A stretch of 64,000 nt of DNA from JALYXI01 sp963716685 (GTDB lineage: Bacteria > Acidobacteriota > Terriglobia > Bryobacterales > Bryobacteraceae): assembly GCA_963716685.1 (NCBI GenBank), contig CAVQTR010000003.1, positions 992,001 through 1,056,000 on the forward strand, given 5' to 3'. This document shows positions 55,939-64,000 of the stretch, in pieces. The notes beneath the pieces were generated by a model that searched no databases, was not told the DNA's origin, and saw only the letters and a list, made by a program, of their open reading frames with translations. The first letter of the stretch is position 1, and every line of letters starts with the position of its first letter. A program made the translations under genes and the position numbers.

Positions 55939-56706
55939 ATGGTAACTACCACTGAAATTGCACCCGAGGTGTACCGTCTCGCGGTCTTTGTTCCCGAGAT
56001 CAATCTGGAGTTTAGTCACTTCCTGGTCCGCGATGATGAACCGCTCCTGTTTCACGCCGGATTGCGAAGTATGTTCCCCCTCTTGCGCGAGGAGGTCTCG
56101 CGTCTGATTGATCTCTCGAAGCTCCGGCACATCGGATTCAGCCACTTCGAGTCGGATGAATGCGGAGCTTTAAACCACTGGCTCGAACTCGCCCCCGCCG
56201 CGCAACCCGTTTGTGGCCTGGTCGGAGCCATGGTGAGTGTGAATGACTTTTCGATTCGGCCGGCTCGGGTCTTGACGCGGGAGGACACATTGTCGACGGG
56301 CCGGTACCGTTTTCGCTTTCTGCCCACCCCGCATGTGCCGCACGGGTGGGATGCCGGCGTGCTCTTCGAAGAATCGGAAAAAACGCTCTTCTGCTCCGAC
56401 CTGTTCCATCAATGGGGCCACCGCGAACCGACCACAAGAGAGGACATCCTGGAACGGTGTCAAGACGCGTTACGGGAAGCCGAAGCGGGCCCGTTTGCGA
56501 ACTACGTGCCCTACACGCATCATACCGGGCGCGTGCTCGAAAGCTTGGCCGAACAGGAACCGAAGACGCTGGCCACTATGCATGGCTCGAGCTACTACGG
56601 CAATGGCGCCCAAGCCTTGCGAGATCTTGCGATCGTCATGCGCGAGGTACTCGGGCCCAAAGCCCAGGAGGGAGAAACAACCTCCGCTGGCCTGATCAAA
56701 GCCTGA
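55939..56706 (+). CDS. Metallo-beta-lactamase-fold ODP-type diiron protein
   Basis: 255 residues with a GGGAGGG ribosome site shortly before ATG 55939. The fold resembles the oxygen-binding diiron domain of flavodiiron proteins: HFESDECG in place of the HxHxDH of hydrolases, PHVPHGWDAG, a DLFHQWG motif and MHGSSYYG for the last metal ligands. The flavodoxin domain of classical flavodiiron NO/O2 reductases is absent, so this is a stand-alone ODP. It could sense O2 or act with a separate flavoprotein. The preceding 55791-55938 has no gene. It may be the first non-island gene. Confidence 0.75.
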   Translation: MVTTTEIAPEVYRLAVFVPEINLEFSHFLVRDDEPLLFHAGLRSMFPLLREEVSRLIDLSKLRHIGFSHFESDECGALNHWLELAPAAQPVCGLVGAMVSVNDFSIRPARVLTREDTLSTGRYRFRFLPTPHVPHGWDAGVLFEESEKTLFCSDLFHQWGHREPTTREDILERCQDALREAEAGPFANYVPYTHHTGRVLESLAEQEPKTLATMHGSSYYGNGAQALRDLAIVMREVLGPKAQEGETTSAGLIKA

Positions 56707-56881
56707 AGCGGCGATACGGCTGCGGAGGCGAGCATTTCGAAGTTCCAGGTTGGTCGGCCATCCGGAAGTTAAGCGCGTAAAACGGCTAGGCGCGTAAAAC
56801 GGCGTTCACACCCCATCGCCCCAGTCCCCTCAACAACTTACCCCAATCCCTTCATTCCCCCCTGTTACCGTGGAGTCGAAA

Positions 56882-57562
56882 ATGGCCTACCATTCCGCTC
56901 CCTGGACCCAGCTCCCCAACGAAACCGGCGAAGCCTACAGCGCCTTCCGTTTCTACTTCTACGTCGGCTCCCGCGACATCGACCGCGCCTGGCGCAAATT
57001 CACCTTCCCGCCCAACCACCCCGTTCCTCCCGACGACCCGCTCTACCTCGCCCCGCCCCAGTGGCACATCTGGCACGACGACCACAACTGGCCCTTCCGC
57101 GCCTCTGAAGCCGACGCCGAAGAGCGCCAGCTCGCCTTCGAAGCCGCCGAAAAGGAAAAGGGCAACGCCATCTCCTGGATCGCCGAGCGGCAGGACGATT
57201 TCCGCGACCGCCTCCTCATCTACAAAAACCTCCGCCGCGGCCTCGTCCAGCTCACCGAATGCGGCCAGCTCCTCGACCGCACCACCAAAACCGTCACCCG
57301 CGTCAGTGAAAACCGCTGGGAAACCGTCATCGAAACCGTTCGCGCCACCGAACAAATCAAATACCTCGAACGCAACGGCCCGCTGCTCTTCCCCGCCGAC
57401 AACTCAAAGCCAATGACCCCCAGCGGCCAGGCGCTCTTCATCGATCTCGACCTCATCAGCGAAATCAGCCCCTACCCGCCGCCCGTGCGCGACCGCTACC
57501 AGCCGCGCAGCATCTGGCGTCACAACCCCGTCACCAACCAGCAGGAACTCGTCGAAATCTAA
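56882..57562 (+). CDS. Conserved hypothetical protein
   Basis: 226 residues from ATG 56882, with GGAG six bases ahead. A GTG at 56870 is in frame, but the ribosome site argues against it. The sequence is soluble and rich in Trp, Pro and charged residues (WTQLPNETGEAYSAFRFYFYVGSRDIDRAW, PQWHIWHDDHNWPFRASE), then a helical region with a possible coiled coil (ERQLAFEAAEKEKG) and an Asp/Pro-rich end. I know no function. It lies 25 bases before the gene at 57588 on the same strand, which has its own strong ribosome site, so they form a pair. 56707-56881 has no gene. Confidence 0.6.
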   Translation: MAYHSAPWTQLPNETGEAYSAFRFYFYVGSRDIDRAWRKFTFPPNHPVPPDDPLYLAPPQWHIWHDDHNWPFRASEADAEERQLAFEAAEKEKGNAISWIAERQDDFRDRLLIYKNLRRGLVQLTECGQLLDRTTKTVTRVSENRWETVIETVRATEQIKYLERNGPLLFPADNSKPMTPSGQALFIDLDLISEISPYPPPVRDRYQPRSIWRHNPVTNQQELVEI

Positions 57563-57587
57563 CTAAACCAAAAAGGAGAACCACCAC

Positions 57588-58163
57588 ATGTCATCCGCCG
57601 CGCAGATCCAGGCCAACAAAACCAACGCGCAGTCCTCCACCGGTCCGCGCACCGAATCCGGCAAAGCCGCCTCCAGCCTGAACGCCTTCAAACACGGCCT
57701 CGCCAGTGGCAAGCTCATCATCGAAGGCGAAAGCCGCGAAGACTACAAAGCCATGAAGAACGATCTCCGCTTCGAGCACCACCCCAACACCACCACCGAA
57801 GAGTTCCTCGTCGAAAAGATGGCGATGTCGCTCTGGTTCGCGCGCCGCGCCATGGTCGCGCAATCCGTCACCCTCAACAACGCCCCCGACGACGACTTCT
57901 TCCCCGAAAAAAAGCTCGCCCTCATGCTCCGCTACCAGGCCATGCACGACCGCGCCTTCTACAAAGCCCTCGCCACCCTCCGCGACCTCCAGAAAGAACG
58001 CCGCCAAAGTGCCTTAGTCCGGAACATTGGCTTCGTTCAGAAAGCCTCTGCCGAAGAGCTCTGGGACTTCGCTGTCGAGCAGCACAAGAAGCAGTATCCC
58101 GGCGAACCATTCCCCGAATTCACCCCCGAAGAGAAGGCCAAACTCATCGAATCGCTCCGCTAA
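57588..58163 (+). CDS. Small conserved protein of the SxGPxTxxGK/NAxKHGL family
   Basis: 191 residues, with AAGGAG about ten bases before ATG 57588. The N-terminal signature KTNAQSSTGPRTESGKAASS and LNAFKHGLASGK recurs in many acidobacterial and planctomycete genomes in multi-copy families of unknown role (from memory, not searched). The rest is helical and charged (TTTEEFLVEKMAMSLWFARR, MLRYQAMHDRAFYKALATLRDLQ), suggesting a bundle that may bind protein or nucleic acid. It has no signal peptide. It is probably co-transcribed with the gene at 56882. 58164-58313 contains only the leader of the next gene. Confidence 0.65.
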   Translation: MSSAAQIQANKTNAQSSTGPRTESGKAASSLNAFKHGLASGKLIIEGESREDYKAMKNDLRFEHHPNTTTEEFLVEKMAMSLWFARRAMVAQSVTLNNAPDDDFFPEKKLALMLRYQAMHDRAFYKALATLRDLQKERRQSALVRNIGFVQKASAEELWDFAVEQHKKQYPGEPFPEFTPEEKAKLIESLR

Positions 58164-58313
58164 CCCGGAAAACGCCAACTAAATCTGACAAAAACCGGCC
58201 CAACCCGAACCCGCCCGCACCCCGCAAGCCCAAACTCCCACTCCCCTGTCACCAAAACGTGACACGCTGCGTCAATTCTTCTACCCTCGAAGAAACGCTT
58301 CGAAAGGTGGGAT

Positions 58314-61300
58314 ATGCGCACGCAACAACTTCTCCTTCTCGCCGCTCTTTTGCTCGCCCCCGCTCTCCGCGCTCAGGAAGAAGGCCGCCTCACCGGCTCC
58401 GTCACGGACCCCACCGGCGCCGCCGTCCCCCACGCGCATGTGCAGTTGCTCCTCCCCGGCGGAACCCAGCCCCTTTTCCGCGCCGAAACCACGCAGGACG
58501 GCCTCTTCCGTCTCCTCGGCCTCCGCCCAAATCGTTACGATCTCCTCATCGAAGCCGCCGGCTTCTCCCCCGCCAGGCTTTCCGCCATCGCCATCGATCC
58601 CGGCCGCGAAACCAGCCTCCCCGTCATTCGCATGGAAGTCGGTGCCACCACCCAGACCCTCAATGTCCAGGAGCAAAACACCGCCGTCCAGACCTCCAAC
58701 GCCGAAATCACCAGCACCCTCAGCAATGAGCAGATGCACCTGCTCCCGCAGCTCGATCGCAGCCCGCTCGCCCTCATCGCCACCCAGCCCGGCGTCGGCA
58801 GCAACGGCCTCGAAAACACCACCATCAACGGCCAGCGGACTTCTTTTTCGAACGTCACCTTCGCCGGCATCAACGTCCAGGACAATTACATCCGCGACAA
58901 CGCCCTCGATTACCTCCCCAACCTCCTCCTCGAAGATGAGGTCCAGGAAGTCACCGTCACCACCTCCAACAGCAATCCCGCGCTCGGCTCCGGATCCTCC
59001 CAGGTCGCCTTCTCCCCGCCCTCCGGCACCGATACCTTTCACGGCAAGCTCTATTGGTACAACCGCAACAACATCACCGCCGCCAATGACTGGTTTCAGA
59101 ATCAGGCCGGCGTCGCCCTTCCGTTCCTCAATCAGAACCAGATCGGCGGCGCGCTCGGCGGCTTCATCATTCCGCACAAGCTGTACTTCTATACCAACTA
59201 CGAAGCCTACCGGAACCGCCAGCAGTCCAGCGTCACCCGCACCGTCTTCACCGCCAGCGCGCTGCAGGGCCTCTTCACTTACCGCAACTCCCAGACCCGC
59301 ACGCTCCAGCAGGTTAACGTTCTCAGCGCCGCCGGTCTCACCGAAAGTCCCGTTATCGCGAAGCTCCTTGCGCAGCTTCCCGGCCCATCGCTCATCAATA
59401 ACTTCACCGTCGGCGACAGCACCGCCAACAGCCTCCGCAACACCGCCGGCTATCTCTTTCTCCAGCGAGCCAATCGCGACCGCAACAACGTGCTCGGCAA
59501 TTTCGATTACTACGTCGCGCCCAAACACTCCGTCAACTTCGTCTACCTGTGGAACAGCGACGCGCCCGATCGCGGCGACGTCCAGAACGGCGGCTTCAAC
59601 ACCGTTCCCTTCGTGAAGAATCAGGATTCCGCAAACCTGCTCTCCGCCGCCTGGCGCTGGACCGTCACGCCTGCCTTCATCAACGAACTCCGCGGCGGCT
59701 ATAACCTCGCGCCCGGCATCTTCTCCTCGAACCAAAACTTCCCCAGCGCCATCCTTGTTCCCGCGCTCATCGATAACCCCATCGACACCTTCCAGAATCA
59801 GGGCCGCTACACCAACACCTACAGCCTGAGCGACAACGTCAATTACACTCACGGCCGCCACACCGTGCAGGCCGGCTATCAGGTGCAGGTCGTTCACGTC
59901 CGCGAGTTCGATTACTCCAACACCATCCCGCAGTACACGCTCGGCATCAGCGCCAACAGTCCTTATGGACTCACCGCCACCCAGCTTCCCGGCATCAGCG
60001 CCTCCGCTCTTGCCGATGCCAATTCGCTCCTCGCCACGCTCGCCGGCCTCGTCACTTCCGCCACGGAAACCTTTAACGTCACCAGCCGCACTTCGGGCTT
60101 TGTTCCCGGCGCGCCCAACCTTCGCCACCTCACCAACAACAGCATCGCCTTCTACGCGCAGGACAACTGGAAGATCCTCAAACGCCTCTCGCTCACGCTC
60201 GGCCTGCGCTACGAGTTCTATAAGCCCGTCACCGAAACCAGCGGCATCGCCCTCATCCCGCGCCTCGAGAACGGCAACGCCATCCAGACGCTTCTCGATC
60301 CCAACGCCGTCCTCGACTTCGCCAGCGGCGACACCGGCCGCCCGCTCTATAAGAGTGATAAGAACAACTTCGCCCCTAACGTCGGGCTCGCCTGGGACAT
60401 CTTCGGTGATGGCCGCACCGCCTTCCGCGCCGGCTACAGCATCAACTTCGTCAACGACGAATTCCTCCGCTCCATCGAGAACACCTCGATTGATACCAAC
60501 GCCGGTCTCACCACCACGCCCGTGCTCTCCGGCCTCACCGGCACCGCCGGCAACCTGCCCGCCATTCCCACGCCCGTCGTTCAGGTTCCCCGCACCACCG
60601 CGCAGAACTACGCCCTAAACACCTCGAATGAAGTCGCCATGCCCGATCCAAATCTGGTCACCCCTTACGTCCAGCAGTGGACCGCCGGCATCCAGCGCCA
60701 GCTCAAAGGCTTCCTGATCGATGTCAAATACGTCGGCAACCACGGCACCAAGCTCTTCCGCGCCATCGATTACGATCAGGTCATCATTCAGCAGAACGGC
60801 TTCCTCGCCGATTTCCTTCGCGCCCAGAACAACGCCGCTCTTTCGAGCGCCGCCGGCAAAGCCTATAATCCGATCTATAACTCCGCAATCGCCGGAAGCC
60901 AGCCGCTCACTGTGTTTCCCAAACTGGTCAACAGCGGCAACCTGAGTAACAGCACCGTCCGCAATTACATCCAAACCGGACAGGTCGGCGCATTGGCCGA
61001 GCTCTATCAGGTCGATGGCCTCAACGGCGGCGTTCAGTTCTTCCCCAATCCCGCCGCCGTCGGCGCCGATCTCCTCACCAACTTCAGCAACTCCACCTAC
61101 AACGCGCTGCAGGTGGATGTCTCGCACCGCTTCTCGAATGGTCTCTCCGCTCAGGCAAACTACACCTGGTCCAAAGCCCTCAGCGACGCCGCCGGCGACG
61201 GCCAGACGCGCTTCGAGCCTTTCCTCGATATCAACAATTCGAAGCTCGAAAAGTCCCGCGCACCCTTCAATCAAACCAGCGTTTTCAAGGCCAACTACAT

Positions 61301-61901
61301 CTACGAGCTGCCCTTCGGCACAGGCAAGCGCTTTGATCTCGGCCGTAAACTCAACCGCCTCGTCGGCGGCTTCAGCACCAGCGGTATCGTCACCTGGAGC
61401 ACCGGCAATCCGTTCTCTTTCTATTCCGGCCGCGCCACGCTCAACCGCGCCGGCGGCAGCCGCAGCATCAACAACACCGCCGATTCCACGCTAACCGCCG
61501 GCCAGATTTCAAGTCTCCTCGGCCTGCGCTTCGATGGCAACGGCGCCTATTACATCGCCAATTCAGCCATCAGCCCCGATGACGGCCGCGGCGTCGCGTC
61601 CGATGGCAGCCCCGCTTTCGCCGGCCAGGCTTTCACCAATCCAACCGCCGGCAGCGTCGGAACCATCTCCAAGAACCAGTTCAATGCACCGACATGGTTT
61701 GCCTTTGATGCGGGTGTACAGAAGACCATGAAGGTCACCGAGCGCATCTCCGCCGAACTTCGCGCCGAAGCCATCAACGTTCTCAACCATCCGACCTTCT
61801 TCGTCGGCGACCAGAACATCAACAGTACGGATTTCGGCGTCGTCGGCCAGTCGCTGCTGCCGCCGCGCGTCGTTCAGTTCGGGCTGTACGTAAAGTTCTA
61901 G
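58314..61901 (+). CDS. Oar-like TonB-dependent receptor
   Basis: 1195 residues, intact. Signal peptide 1-20 (LLLAPALRAQ), carboxypeptidase-regulatory domain (about 25-110: GSVTDPTGAAVPHAHVQLL), plug region with FSNVTFAGINVQDNYIRDNAL, and a barrel ending in an aromatic residue (VVQFGLYVKF). Like the other receptors here it probably imports a large or scarce ligand across the outer membrane with TonB. The stop overlaps the convergent glycosyltransferase gene by four bases. The three intact receptors in the window differ enough in sequence that they are unlikely to be recent duplicates. Confidence 0.9.
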   Translation: MRTQQLLLLAALLLAPALRAQEEGRLTGSVTDPTGAAVPHAHVQLLLPGGTQPLFRAETTQDGLFRLLGLRPNRYDLLIEAAGFSPARLSAIAIDPGRETSLPVIRMEVGATTQTLNVQEQNTAVQTSNAEITSTLSNEQMHLLPQLDRSPLALIATQPGVGSNGLENTTINGQRTSFSNVTFAGINVQDNYIRDNALDYLPNLLLEDEVQEVTVTTSNSNPALGSGSSQVAFSPPSGTDTFHGKLYWYNRNNITAANDWFQNQAGVALPFLNQNQIGGALGGFIIPHKLYFYTNYEAYRNRQQSSVTRTVFTASALQGLFTYRNSQTRTLQQVNVLSAAGLTESPVIAKLLAQLPGPSLINNFTVGDSTANSLRNTAGYLFLQRANRDRNNVLGNFDYYVAPKHSVNFVYLWNSDAPDRGDVQNGGFNTVPFVKNQDSANLLSAAWRWTVTPAFINELRGGYNLAPGIFSSNQNFPSAILVPALIDNPIDTFQNQGRYTNTYSLSDNVNYTHGRHTVQAGYQVQVVHVREFDYSNTIPQYTLGISANSPYGLTATQLPGISASALADANSLLATLAGLVTSATETFNVTSRTSGFVPGAPNLRHLTNNSIAFYAQDNWKILKRLSLTLGLRYEFYKPVTETSGIALIPRLENGNAIQTLLDPNAVLDFASGDTGRPLYKSDKNNFAPNVGLAWDIFGDGRTAFRAGYSINFVNDEFLRSIENTSIDTNAGLTTTPVLSGLTGTAGNLPAIPTPVVQVPRTTAQNYALNTSNEVAMPDPNLVTPYVQQWTAGIQRQLKGFLIDVKYVGNHGTKLFRAIDYDQVIIQQNGFLADFLRAQNNAALSSAAGKAYNPIYNSAIAGSQPLTVFPKLVNSGNLSNSTVRNYIQTGQVGALAELYQVDGLNGGVQFFPNPAAVGADLLTNFSNSTYNALQVDVSHRFSNGLSAQANYTWSKALSDAAGDGQTRFEPFLDINNSKLEKSRAPFNQTSVFKANYIYELPFGTGKRFDLGRKLNRLVGGFSTSGIVTWSTGNPFSFYSGRATLNRAGGSRSINNTADSTLTAGQISSLLGLRFDGNGAYYIANSAISPDDGRGVASDGSPAFAGQAFTNPTAGSVGTISKNQFNAPTWFAFDAGVQKTMKVTERISAELRAEAINVLNHPTFFVGDQNINSTDFGVVGQSLLPPRVVQFGLYVKF

Positions 61902-62863
61902 GCGCGCGCTTTGGTCCGCTGCCACTCTGCCAGCCGCTCCGCATTCGCGTAGCCCAGCAGACGCACCGTCATCTGGAAACTCATCGGCAGCGCCGCCGAT
62001 CCGTTGATCCACCACACGCCTGTGGATTTGGCCTGTTTCGCCAGCGTCCGCGCCAGCGCCGGGTCGGTCTTCCACGCTGTCCGCGCGGCTCCCATCCGCG
62101 CGCTGAACAGCGCCTTGCGATGGTTCACCGTCATCTCGCCGCGCCGCGCCAGCTGGTCCTGCAGCCGGTCCAGCAGTTCCATCTGCAGCCGCACCGTGCG
62201 CAGCGGGTCGCGTCGAGAGACGCTCGCCGTTTCGTGAATCCGGTAAACCGCGCCGGGCCGGTTCACCAGGCTAAACCGCGTGCCGCCTTTCATCATCCGC
62301 AGCAGCAGCTCGTGTTCCTGGCACGCCGGCTGATCCGGTTTCCATCCGCCAGCCGCCGCCATGGAGGAGCGCCGCCACAGAAACCCGTTCGTGTTCAGCT
62401 CGCCCCAGCGAATGTAGTGAAGCGGCAGGTCCGCCGCCGGATCCATCAGCAGCGGCTGCTCGGATCCTTTCCGCTCGTCCCGCAGGATCACCGGCGAATA
62501 GATCAGATCCAGATCCGGCGTTTCCTCCAGCCGCTGCATCTGGTCGGAGATCTTGTGCGGCAGCAGATAGTCGTCCGCGTCCAGATACTGCAGCCACGTG
62601 CCGCGCGCCAGGTTCAGCAGCGTGTTGCGCGCCGCATTGCCGCCGGCATGCTTCGCTTCCACCAGCTGCAGCCGGCTGCCGTAAGAGCGCACGATCTGCG
62701 CCGTGGCGTCCGACGATCCGTCGTCCACCACAATCACTTCCGTGTTCGGCCACGTCTGCGTCATCGCGCTGTCCAGACACTGCCGGATCCACGGCGCGGC
62801 ATTGTACGCCGGCACCAGAATCGATACTTTACTGCGAAGCGGAGTTGGAAGTTCCGACGTCAT
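61898..62863 (-). CDS. Glycosyltransferase family 2
   Basis: 321 residues from ATG 62863. The GT-A fold is clear: SILVPAYNAAPWIRQCLDSAM, VIVVDDGSSD (nucleotide site), the DAD metal motif in YLDADDYL, an LIYSPV segment, and WRRSSMAAAGGW followed by QEHELLLRMM, which resembles the ED/QxxRW catalytic region. The last 60 residues are a helical tail. It transfers a sugar from a nucleotide donor, likely to a surface glycan. The acceptor is unknown. Its start overlaps the end of the upstream gene by 35 bases, so they are probably co-transcribed. Confidence 0.85.
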   Translation of the reverse strand: MTSELPTPLRSKVSILVPAYNAAPWIRQCLDSAMTQTWPNTEVIVVDDGSSDATAQIVRSYGSRLQLVEAKHAGGNAARNTLLNLARGTWLQYLDADDYLLPHKISDQMQRLEETPDLDLIYSPVILRDERKGSEQPLLMDPAADLPLHYIRWGELNTNGFLWRRSSMAAAGGWKPDQPACQEHELLLRMMKGGTRFSLVNRPGAVYRIHETASVSRRDPLRTVRLQMELLDRLQDQLARRGEMTVNHRKALFSARMGAARTAWKTDPALARTLAKQAKSTGVWWINGSAALPMSFQMTVRLLGYANAERLAEWQRTKARA

Positions 62864-64000
62864 TGGTGATCGTCGCTGACAGGGTCAAAAGTCCGCTCAG
62901 CGTTGCGGGCGTGGTTGGGGTTGCATTGCTCACCTTGGCGCTGATCGGAATCGTGATGCTGAACAGGCCGCCATACGTCTGCGAACTCGGACTGCGAAAC
63001 CAGAAGGAAGACGCCTGGCTGACATCCACCGTGTAAGTCGTCGTGGCCACCGCCAGGCCTGGCGTTCCGCCGAACGTCAGCGTCAGCTTCGTCAGCACGC
63101 GATCGGTGGTAAAGCCTTCGACGGTCACATCGAAACCCGCGGCCGTGAAGTTCTGCATGCTGGCGCTCAACAGCGCTGGCGCCGCGGCTGGAATCGCGAT
63201 CACCAGCGGCGCGGGGTTCGGCGGCAGGATGGCGACGCCATTCGCCGTGGTAAAGGTTGGGGTAAGAGTAATGCTCTCCGCCACGGTTCCGGTCTGCAGC
63301 TGGGTCTGCGTGGTGCCGTTGGCGAATACCGCCTGCGTCGCTCCCGGGGCGATGGTGAAGGCCAGCGTTCTCCCGCCGGTGGCGAACTGCACTGAAGGGT
63401 CGGTGGCGAACAGGTTGGAGGTCACGCCCATCGTCAGCGTTCCGGAAACCGCCAGTGGATAGGGCTGCGCGATGGTCATGCTGAACGAGGGCTGCGTAAA
63501 GGGCTGCAGGCTGCCGCTCAGCCCCGTAATCGTGTACTGCGGAAAAGCCGGCAGCGTGGTGCCGAAGGCCGAGAGCGAGAACGTCACGCCGTTGATCAGC
63601 AGTGTGGCGGAGTTCAAACCCTGCGTGGCGGGGCTGAAGACGATGGTGAAGCTGAAGGATGCGCCCGGCGCGAGTACCGCCGGCAAAGGAGGCAGATTCG
63701 GAATTGTGTAGCTGGTCGTCGCGCCGCCCACGATGCCCACGCTGGTCAGCGTGGTTGAGCTGGTGCCGCTGTTGGTCACCGTGAACGTGTCCGACGAACT
63801 CTGCGCCAGCGCCACGGAGGTAAACAGCACCGTGGTCTGCTGCGAAGTCAGCGTCAGTGGCACATTGGAGGTGCCGCTGATATACGAGTAAGTCAGCTGC
63901 GCGCCCAGTCCGTTCCCCACCAGCTGGAACCGGTCCGCACCGATGGTCAAGGTCCCGCTCACCGCGCCGGCCTGAGTCGGCGTGAACGTCAGGTTGAATG
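62829..64000 (-). CDS. Repeat-rich secreted protein with HYDIN/ASPM-like Ig domains, C-terminal part
   Basis: The frame runs unbroken to the window edge, so the N-terminus lies outside. At least 390 residues are present. The composition (Thr, Ser, Gly, Ala, Val) and phrases such as FTVTNSGTSSTTLTSVGI, LAPGASFSFTIVFSPATQG and SGTLTIGADRF are those of ASPM/SPD-2/Hydin-type Ig domains, often in secreted acidobacterial proteins. Two to three further beta domains follow, and the end is not a sorting signal that I recognise. It overlaps the glycosyltransferase start by 35 bases. Confidence 0.7.
   Translation of the reverse strand, partial: FNLTFTPTQAGAVSGTLTIGADRFQLVGNGLGAQLTYSYISGTSNVPLTLTSQQTTVLFTSVALAQSSSDTFTVTNSGTSSTTLTSVGIVGGATTSYTIPNLPPLPAVLAPGASFSFTIVFSPATQGLNSATLLINGVTFSLSAFGTTLPAFPQYTITGLSGSLQPFTQPSFSMTIAQPYPLAVSGTLTMGVTSNLFATDPSVQFATGGRTLAFTIAPGATQAVFANGTTQTQLQTGTVAESITLTPTFTTANGVAILPPNPAPLVIAIPAAAPALLSASMQNFTAAGFDVTVEGFTTDRVLTKLTLTFGGTPGLAVATTTYTVDVSQASSFWFRSPSSQTYGGLFSITIPISAKVSNATPTTPATLSGLLTLSATITNDVGTSNSASQ

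Overview
The window looks like chromosome of a soil acidobacterium of the Solibacter/Bryobacter type. This is inferred from gene content only: four large and one deleted Oar-like TonB-dependent receptors with an N-terminal carboxypeptidase-regulatory domain, an Acidobacteria-type VWFA-related protein, a CRTAC1 (FG-GAP plus ASPIC/UnbV) protein, malectin-domain and heptahaem/TPR proteins, a PEP-CTERM protein, and the small family with an SxGPxTxxGK signature. Most of the sequence is GC-rich with C/G-ending codons; roughly 40.2-55.9 kb looks less GC-rich.

Layout. 0-3 kb: a partial M28-like peptidase, a tRNA-Thr(TGT) whose 3' 45 bp is repeated 1.15 kb downstream around a PEP-CTERM gene, a receiver protein that lacks its phosphoacceptor Asp, and small conserved genes. 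3-15 kb: a PAS/GGDEF protein, glycogen branching enzyme (glgB, two frameshifts), a divergent adenosine-deaminase-like gene, a membrane Fe-S oxidoreductase, a TonB receptor and a malectin protein. 15-28 kb: a frameshifted receptor with a terminator, then a tightly packed same-strand series (TPR, VWA, heptahaem cytochrome, TPR-redoxin, TPR, CRTAC1), and a TonB receptor with a large internal deletion. 28-40 kb: PhyH dioxygenase, a subtilase with AVWGSS tandem repeats, a thioredoxin-like/haem/PDZ protein with an in-frame TGA at the second Cys position of CxxC followed by a SECIS-like hairpin, a DsbD-alpha-like protein, VOC and DoxX proteins, another receptor, and a heptahaem-TPR fusion.

40-56 kb is an accessory region marked by direct repeats and decayed tyrosine-recombinase fragments. 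It carries an unrecognised 540-aa protein between 135-bp repeats, a methyltransferase, a translationally coupled five-gene polyamine-type operon (fold-I decarboxylase, EctB-like aminotransferase, carboxynorspermidine dehydrogenase and decarboxylase, SMR-type exporter), and a lipase plus TIR-NB-ARC-TPR pair that resembles an antiphage module. 56-64 kb returns to ordinary acidobacterial content: a diiron MBL protein, two small conserved proteins, an intact TonB receptor, a GT2 glycosyltransferase and the end of a secreted Ig/HYDIN-like protein.

Two themes stand out. The first is a probable selenoprotein with a redox partner downstream. The second is an island combining a candidate norspermidine pathway with a candidate TIR-STAND defence operon. 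A caution: many genes between 5 and 26.3 kb carry single-base frameshifts, nearly all one-base insertions, so part of the apparent gene breakage may be sequence error.
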